A DNA stretch of 64,000 bases from positions 1-64,000 of the forward strand of contig JACGCK010000210.1 in the NCBI GenBank assembly GCA_014925825.1, given 5' to 3'. The first letter of the stretch is position 1. The number at the start of each line of letters is the position of its first letter. The notes below the pieces were generated by a model. That model made no database searches and was not told the origin of the DNA. It saw nothing but the letters and a program-made list of their open reading frames with translations. Shown here one piece after another: positions 55,343 to 64,000 of this stretch. The DNA comes from Pholiota molesta. Lineage: Eukaryota > Basidiomycota > Agaricomycetes > Agaricales > Strophariaceae. Both the position numbers and the translations under genes were made by a program.

Positions 55343-58336
55343 TTAAACAGCCTTAGAATCATGGGTAAATTCATAGTTGGAAGCCAAATAGAGCATGTTA
55401 CGGAATTTCTTTCGTCGCCCACGCCCTAAGCCCTGATCAACAATCGATGTGGTATCAAGTACGACATCATTGACAGACTCGACGAGTGTTTCTTCAGCTT
55501 CCGCCGCTGAGACAAGCCCATACTCACCGACAATGAATTCCTGTTCAATGTCGTCCATCGGAAGAGCTCCATGGAGAGCATCTTCCACTGCCTCCAGAGG
55601 TACAGCAGAATCATCGCTGGGCACGTCAAGCTCGGAAACCTCAACATCTTCCAATTGAGCTTCTTCGTCTGTTAGGACAGGCGGCGAATTGCGCACGCGC
55701 GTAAGTTCGGCAAAAAAATCAGGATCAGTGATGGGTAGATCACGTAGCATTTGTCGAGCAGTGGGGCTTGTCAAACTTTCATATGACAGGTTTGCATCAT
55801 GGACGCCAACACGACACATCTCCCAGGCCTGAAAAAAAGATGAATGTCAGTTAGAAAATGGATAGTGAAAGTTGAATAAAGACGCATCAAGCAATAGCAC
55901 CTTTTTTACAACTTTTTTATGATCTTGCTGGAATTTTTCCACCTGCGCGAGTAGATCGTCTGAGCGACCAGCCAAGGGCACGCCGTAAAAACTTCCTAAC
56001 AAACTCTTCAGATGCACGGAAAAAGGTACCATCTTTTGACGGCGTCGTAAATATCTGCGGCGCTGAGTGCTGGAGGAGGCCTATCATTATCCCACGTATG
56101 GTTGGTAGTGTAAGTGCAACTGCTGCCTTTCGAAGGTCTTTCAAGGTCGTTAAGATTGTCGTTGTAATCTCAGGATAGTGGATCTAGAGTAATAAGTTAT
56201 AACCCTCCTAATGCATGAATAAAGAGATGAACACGTACCAAAATGCCCACACGTGTCGTTAACCCTCCAGGAGAATACCCTGCCTCAACCCTTTCCAGAG
56301 TCCTTGCTGACCATGTTGGCCACTCGCCCGTTGTATCGATCCATTTTCGAATTGTTTGAGGATGCAAGCCCTTGAATACCACCGGGTCGAGCTTCTTCAA
56401 CTCACGGCAAATCTCTGTTGGGCTCATCTTTGGGAGGCATCGGGTAGCGGCCCTCTCGATATGAGTCCAGAGCAGCGGGCTCATCCAGTTGGTTTGAACT
56501 GCTTCTTTATAAATGGTCGTTCGTGGGCGGCCAACCTTGCCGCGCTGCTGACGTTGTTTTTCATGCAGTGATCGTTTCGGACGTGATGCCTCTGCAATGT
56601 TTAAAGTGGACGTCGGAGGTTGGCAAAGCAGCAGAGATGGGGGAAGGGTACGCGGAGCCTTGAGAAGTTTTCCAGTATGATCACGGCGTCCTTTTTCAAT
56701 GTCTTCTTCTTTGTCTCGCTGACGTTTTTGAGCTTGTCGTTCCGTAGCCTTTTCTGTCTGCTTAACCTTCTTTCGTTCTTCAATTTCTTTATCCCTCGCT
56801 CCCCAGACTGCCATTGTGGACTGGTGTTCAGCATCCATGCGCGCCCGATCTGCTCTAATCGCTTCTTGAGACGTTGTCGGTTTGAACCACTGGGTAAGGT
56901 CGGCTGATTTTTTCGTTGCTCGTGACCCTTGAGCGACAGGTGCCGGCTTAACTTTCTTTACTGTGGGCGATACTGGCATAGCTTCAGATGACAAGTGGAA
57001 GGGCTGATCCATAGGGGAGTTGGCTAGTGCTGATTCCGGAACAACGTTTACTTGTTCCTGCAACAGCCTGACATTGGCGCGCTTTGTGATGGAAAGTCAA
57101 TTATCTAACTCTTGGATAGCAAATGGCGACGTACATGTTGGGTATCTAGCTGTACAACTCGCACGAACATTTCTATTCGTGATTGATCTATTGCTGCTGC
57201 TGATGTAGGTTGAATAAGCGGCGAACCTGGTTGGAACCTGGCAAAACTGCATGGCGGATCGCGTCAATCGAAAGAACTCCACAACTGAACCCATCAGCTT
57301 GGTGAGTAATTGGCAAAGCTTCGCGTTTAAAAACCGCAGAAATATGGGATTCAATCCACCAAGCGACGGCATCAATGACCCCTTTAGCCTCCCCAGTGGC
57401 AGCCCCTTTCAACGAATCTCCGTATTTGATTGTGAGGTTTGCAGTGTCAACGAGGAGGGCCACCCAGTGATTCCCGTTGACATTTGCCACACCAGCAACA
57501 ACCGTTCGATGCCTTGATGCGAGCTCTTCTCCTAAACCCCATACATCTCTTCGTGTCCCATCCTTTCCATAAGGTGTGCTTTTGTGTGCTCGATACATTT
57601 GGTGCAAGATGTCGAAGGTGTACGGAGAAAGGAGTTCGCAATCGAAGATGCCAGCATGTTTCAGGTCCAATCGGAGGAGTTCAAGCTGTTGGTGAATATG
57701 GGTGCAGTGAAACCATTGGTGCGAGAGGTAATGAGCAAGGTAGTGAATTTCTTCATCATCTGCGCCAAATGCAACGGTCTTTCCTCCCCATGGCAATTGA
57801 AGGAATGCAACATCTGCAGCGTCGCAAAGTCGACGTGTTTCCGGAGTTTTCCATGTGCGTTGGGCCCTTCTGAGAAAAATCTCCGCAGAAAGCCAAGGGC
57901 GTTTGATGGCGTGTTGTAAATGAGCAACCTCAGCCCAGTATGTGATGATCCACGGTGGAAAGGTTGCTTTGTTGACAATGTTGCCAGTGGCGAGGTGGGC
58001 GTATCGAACAGAAGCCCAGGTTAAGTGCTCAGTGGATGCCAGGATATCCGATAGAAGTCCTGCAGGAGGAATAGGGAGGGCTTCAATAGTGTTGACAACA
58101 TCTGTGCAATCCGGTTGGGCCGCGCTTCCAAAGTCGGCTGCTGTGAGGAGGTAATTCCCGTTGAAAGAAGTTTGCGCATTTGGAAACTGTGCAGGAAGAG
58201 GATACCGAAGGAGCGCTGAGACAGAAAGCGATGGACTGGGCAGGAGCTGGGCACGAAGGCCAGCTGGGATTGCCTCTGGTTCTGTGGCCATGGTGGAGGG
58301 TATCAAAAATTTCACTTGCATTGGTCGGTCTCTCAT
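55343..58336 (-). pseudogene. Ulp1-type protease / transposase gene, DDE core deleted
   Basis: The ATG at 58336 opens a 382-codon frame ending in a C48 (Ulp1/SENP) protease domain: NGNHWVALLVD (His), KYGDSL (Asp) and HQADGFSCGV (Gln and Cys). A one-base frame change near 57215 allows it to run on, through an intron at about 57135-57078, into a coiled-coil, Lys/Arg-rich region and an HTH-like region (GRPRTTIYKEAVQTNW, TIRKWIDTTGEWP). A further exon (56180-55950) reads FVRKFLRRALGWSLRRSTRAGGKIPA, as in DDE transposases of Agaricomycetes. The catalytic DDE core that should follow is missing. The last exon (AWEMCRVGVHDANLSYESLTS to 55343) matches the usual acidic C-terminus of the same proteins. 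The gene is therefore an internally deleted, probably inactive copy. Confidence 0.6.
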
Positions 58337-60825
58337 TTAATTGGGCACGCGAATCAGAAACGGACCACGGTTGGTTCTTGGAGGCGGAAGTGATTATATT
58401 TGTAATAAATCCCTATTATTTATAAGGCAGTTGCGAGCTCGGAGCGGATGCTACTGTCAAGGTTGAAGGCGTCGTTCCGGGTGTGAAACGTTCGCCATCA
58501 ACAAGGAGCCCTCAGTCCTACAAGCTGGACAGGAGCCCAAGCATCAGCCCATGGATACGCAAGGCTCGAGTCTTGGAAAAGACAATATTGCTAGATTAGA
58601 CAGTGTTACTTAGCTGGTGAGTGAAAGGGATTTAGGTTATTGCGCACCTAGCAACCTGATCAACCCATGTTGAACGTGTGCCACCCAACATTTTCCAAAG
58701 ACCATCCAACCATGCCCTACATTTGAAAGAATCCGATATTGAACATAGCGGAAGTTGTGATTGAAGCAAGAAGGGTGCGGAAGATAAGTTGAAGACAGCG
58801 CGAAACGAAATTGATCGATATTTGTCACGTGCATGTTTCCACGATGGTGATCAACAAAGACATAACATATAATACGATGCATTCTGATAGAACAAGGATG
58901 TGTTGGAAAGAAAACAAAGTAAAGACTACATAGAGCAAGTAAAAGTTACTATAAGTATATAATATGGAACAAGAGCAATCCACCTTATTTAATTGATGTT
59001 TAGAGGCATTGAGCACTTTATAACTCATGTCACGCTATAGATCATATTTTGAGCCCAAGAGCACTTGGCCAAAAAGTGTCACATTTATGCCGGTTGAGCG
59101 ATTGGTCGTATCAGTACAGTAATTCCTGTTTCGAATCTCACTGCTTCTCAACTATAGGCGTGAGCGACCTTCGGCGTGTCACTGACCTCAGGATAATACG
59201 AGCCCCACTAGCCCTCTACATCCTCTTCCTGAACCATCTGCCCTCTTTGGCCGTTCCAGATCAGTCCAAAGTCGACCACCTTCACGCGGTATCCTTGTTG
59301 AACACGAAATATTACTGTACGTCGTCTGGCTTGCCGAGTTGTGCGCTGCAATGCGCTTATTAACTCTTTATGTGGTTTTTGGTGGTGGCCTGACAGCCTG
59401 TTGTCTTCTGTCACGCAATGGAGGTATGATTTGGGCGCGAGCTCAGAAAAGTATTTTGTCGGCTGCGAACTTCGAAGAGAAGGAATTCTGTATGTACAGC
59501 CGTTCTAAATCTATTTTCGGCCATGAGGGTCATTCTCTCACTGCCTCCGTCGGAGTCCGCCATCGAGAAGCACACGAACGGTTCCGAACGGCTGGGTGCA
59601 TCTGTTCATCCTCGCTGATCTCGCCGACGCGGACGGAAATGGGTTAAATTACGGTTAACGGTAAAATGTAAGGAGTGAGAACGCATTTTTCGACAGTCAA
59701 CTTATCGATCTCCATTTGCACAGAGAACTTTGACCACTGCAAGTCCTTGGCAAATTCCCTTGCACCTGAAGTAGTGCAGGAGGCTCAGCAATACTCGTGG
59801 GCAGGCCGTGCAGTGCGATGTCAGTACTGTTCAGGTATCGATGCGCCGTATTCGTCGCGGGCAAGCCTAACCTTGCAACGCACGTTAATCACGCGTGCGC
59901 GGAGTTCGCCACTACGTTCTTTCGTAGCCGCTGTCAGTTCTTGTCAGATGTGGGGGTACATATGTGGACGAATTTTTGGGGGGGCATATGTACCACCGTC
60001 TTTCCCCGTAGCCGCTGACTTTAGCCGCTGACACCCTGTTTCTGTACACAGTTTATACGAATGGACTCGCTTCAAATTTTCAGTCGGAACTGCTCAACAC
60101 CGACACTGTTAGCGCTGAACGTTGCGCAGTCTACACTCTACAGTCCATTTCAAGGCGACTGAAACCCACCGGTACTCACGGATCTACCCTTCTAGGTGCA
60201 AATGTGCGCATTGAAGCAGAGATTGCCTGTGTAATGTGGCACATCTCTGCGAACTCCCTCCTGTCTTCTGCTGCCACCGATACTGATGCACCGGGCTTCA
60301 GCGGGCAGCATTCTTGACCGACTCTTCGCCCTGCAGAAAGCGTTGCTAAGCCACGCCGGGTATGAACGGAGCTCCTAAACGGTGTACCAATAACAAATAA
60401 GGGTATGAATGTTCTGTCAAGGTTCTACTTACCTTAGTCCAGCCTGAGATTAACATGAGAATCGAGATATATCCATGAAGTTTTCAGGAATACAGTCACT
60501 TGATAAATTCGATTCGAGTGTTAATGTTGGAACTGGGAATAATGGTAAGCGCTGAGATCCTTGCTACTCTTTTCTCTTGGGTAGAGTTAACACGTCTCAC
60601 TTCTGCTTGGAATCTTGGTGCGACGATTAGATTATATCTTTGGAGGAGTGGGAGGCACAAAAGACATGAAGCGGCACGCGAGACGGGAGGTTGAGTGTTG
60701 CTTAGAGAATCAGAAAGAACAGCTGTAGGCTGTTAAATTGACTGTCTAAACTAATACAAAGTTATATTAAGCTAAAAAGTATGATAATATCTAAGTCATT
60801 GAACGAAACAAGCAAGTAGTACATA
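58337..60825. other. Gene-poor stretch
   Basis: About 2.5 kb without a gene I can support. It contains a GGTACATATG...CATATGTACC inverted repeat at about 59955-59990 and AT-rich spacer. Only short open frames without recognisable features or splice continuity are present. It may include the flank of the Ulp1 transposon. Confidence 0.5.
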
Positions 60826-61195
60826 TTGAAAGGGGTTGGAATAAGGGGGCGCAGTAATAGAAATGTAAGCCAAAATATAAGCATTGAGTGGAGGGCGATG
60901 AGGAGTCCATGCGGCTGAGTACGAAGAGCCCCGGCAACGCTGAACAGAGTCAAAGATTTATGAGATACAAGTAAATAAAAGGAAGAATGGAGCGGATGAA
61001 TGAAACAATACGTAGTCCATTTTGAAAACAGTTGGAATAAGGGGGCGCAGTAATAGAAATATAAGCTAAAATATAAGCATTGAGTGGAGGGCGATGAGGA
61101 GTCCATGCGGCTGAGTACGTAGTATACTACGAAGAGCCCCGGCGACGCTGCGCAGAGTCAAAGATTTATCACTTACAAGTAAATAAGAGGGAAAA
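60826..61195. repeat. Tandem duplication, period about 197 bp (two copies)
   Basis: ATAAGGGGGCGCAGTAATAG begins at 60841 and again at 61038, followed each time by AGCATTGAGTGGAGGGCGAT and GAGCCCCGGC. The second copy carries an extra 12 bp forming the palindrome CGTAGTATACTACG. Confidence 0.85.
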
Positions 61196-61690
61196 TATGC
61201 TAAAAATAAATAGATGGAGTGTGGCCTTGATAGAAATCAGATGCAAAGATATGAAAAAAAATTACAGCGCGAGGGCGCGAGGTGATCGCAAAGGATCACA
61301 GTCGGTGGATGCTACACTTAGTCTTGCCAGTGGACTCGACTTGGCAGGAATCTTACCTACGAATATTACTAACAGTTAGACACATGCCCTATGAACCTTA
61401 CACGATTCAAAAATTGAACGTACGGTGGATGTCATCCTCCAACTTAACGCCTCCTGGATTTAATTGCCCCAACGCTACACCGAGGCTTACGTCGACTACA
61501 ATCAGCGCGGAAATCGGTTAGATCGTACCAGAGTGGCAGTAGCGTCATAATATTGAGTCAGAGTCATATCGATTGACAACACAGTCACGCGGATGACGGA
61601 GACTCCTCCTATTAGCAAGCCTTATACCAAATTGGTATAGAGTCAAGAAAAAGCCACTGTAATGGGCACTGGAGTCGGAGACCTGGGCCC
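61196..61690. other. Upstream region of the Old Yellow Enzyme gene
   Basis: No gene is seen. A perfect 13-base palindrome TACCAAATTGGTA at about 61625-61637 lies about 60 bp before the TATA box and is a candidate operator for a dimeric regulator. Confidence 0.4.
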
Positions 61691-61698
61691 TATATAAA
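61691..61698 (+). promoter_or_regulatory. TATA box of the Old Yellow Enzyme gene
   Basis: TATATAAA lies about 75 bp before the 5'UTR intron and about 210 bp before the start codon. A CT/CA-rich stretch follows, as expected for the transcription start. Confidence 0.6.
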
Positions 61699-61768
61699 GA
61701 GGGAGTGTTAGACCAATTCCCCTTCATTTTAAATTCCAACAACAAGAACAACTTCACAACCACATCAG

Positions 61769-61891
61769 GTATGTATTAAGTGCCTTCATTCATGAATCAC
61801 GATCCCTAATATTTTGTACTCATTGATTTCTATCTGCACTGCACGACGCGCCCCGCCATCTACTTTCGAAACTTACACTGCTATTCTCCAG
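61769..61891 (+). other. Probable 5'UTR intron
   Basis: GTATGT at 61769 and CTCCAG ending at 61891 bracket a 123-nt intron that ends 10 bases before the ATG. It is inferred from consensus only. Confidence 0.5.
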
Positions 61892-61901
61892 CTAAAACGA
61901 A

Positions 61902-63478
<1,577 letters not shown>

Positions 63479-64000
63479 TCTCTCTAGCTTGAGCTTCTTC
63501 CGTATGCACTAGCATTTAAATAATCTAGCATGTAACGCGCACAAATGTCGTCTGTGTTATCTGATATAATTCCTCGATTTAGCCTCTACACGCCTGACCG
63601 GTTCCGAGCTAGTATTTAAATAACTGGTTGATCCTGATAGACTGATTGTTGAGTGATCTTCATTGGAGATCTGAAAAACACGAAAGTGGTAGCTGATTAG
63701 CCAAATATATACAAGGTACTAAGAATACACTGTACAGGGTGCCCAGACCGGCCTCGGTGATTTACTGGCACGATAGTTGATACATACTTACTACTGAATG
63801 GTTGATGCTTTGAATACTGATAGAGGCCGCGAGGGCCAAGTCATCGCTGCTAGAATGTCAGCAAGTAAAAGGAAACATAAACATACGATGCATACTATTG
63901 CGATGTTGACTTTCCTGGCACTGGAGTAACCAAATGTCCTGTTGTATTGCCTTACTTTTATACAGCCATTAATTATTGGCCACCTAGCCACCAAAAAATC
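63479..64000. other. 3' flank, no gene seen
   Basis: AT-rich sequence after the Old Yellow Enzyme stop. No coding signal is convincing up to the window end. Confidence 0.5.

Noticed and set aside
58337..60825. CRISPR array, rRNA or bacterial-type operon signals
   Set aside because: No regular spaced repeats, rRNA sequence or Shine-Dalgarno-type organisation is present here or elsewhere; the genome is plainly eukaryotic.

Overview
This window is nuclear DNA from a filamentous basidiomycete, most likely an Agaricomycete. The genes are split by many 40-90 nt GT-AG introns with CTNA-type branch sites. The gene types also fit: F-box/LRR-like families, a NACHT ATPase, an Old Yellow Enzyme, a fucose-permease-like MFS carrier, and a Ulp1-protease transposon gene. 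Chromovirus-type Ty3/Gypsy and Ty1/Copia retrotransposons are present. I cannot name the species.

Layout. 1-1679: an MFS transporter cut by the window edge. A near-identical inverted copy lies at 49330-51428, so the two are arms of an inverted duplication about 47 kb apart. 2078-4460: a divergent pair, a macro-domain protein (-) and an HCNGP/SAP30BP-like protein (+). 4925-7174: an unrecognised multi-span membrane protein with a tandemly duplicated exon. A perfect 29-bp hairpin lies upstream of it. Downstream, at 7311-7520, are four consecutive stem-loops that all carry the same hexaloop TGACGA closed by C-G, with many G-U pairs. I regard these as the most unusual signal in the window. 7712-16505: a 4.2-4.6 kb tandem duplication giving four F-box-like genes in the order A-B-A-B, plus fossil 5' ends of a further paralog.

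16867-44176: a nest of mobile elements. A Gypsy chromovirus (280-bp LTRs, CCAAA target duplication) received three insertions. These are a non-autonomous LTR element (21032-27302, TSD GACGA), a fold-back element with about 0.5-0.6 kb inverted termini (27974-32167), and a Copia element (33835-41517, TSD ACTAA). The Copia element itself carries a 2.1-kb terminal-inverted-repeat element (35609-37704). The two TIR elements have different termini but share a GC-rich minisatellite and an array of one hairpin-forming motif. Differences between LTR partners are all CpG transitions, and two gag-pol stop codons can be explained the same way. The Gypsy element also has an extra ORF between pol and the 3' LTR.

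After the nest come a large bHLH transcription factor whose start codon is only about 180 bp from the Gypsy LTR (44358-48890), the second MFS gene, a NACHT ATPase (52146-54587, -), a Ulp1-protease/transposase gene lacking its DDE core (55343-58336, -), a gene-poor stretch with a 197-bp tandem repeat, and an intact Old Yellow Enzyme gene with TATA box and 5'UTR intron (61902-63478, +).

Frame breaks that fall in or next to short homopolymer runs recur in both host genes and transposons (for example 5740, 5920, 6375, 17945, 42863, 48697), so residual assembly indels must be considered before calling those genes dead. Exon boundaries were read by eye from splice consensus and frame continuity; no similarity search was possible.
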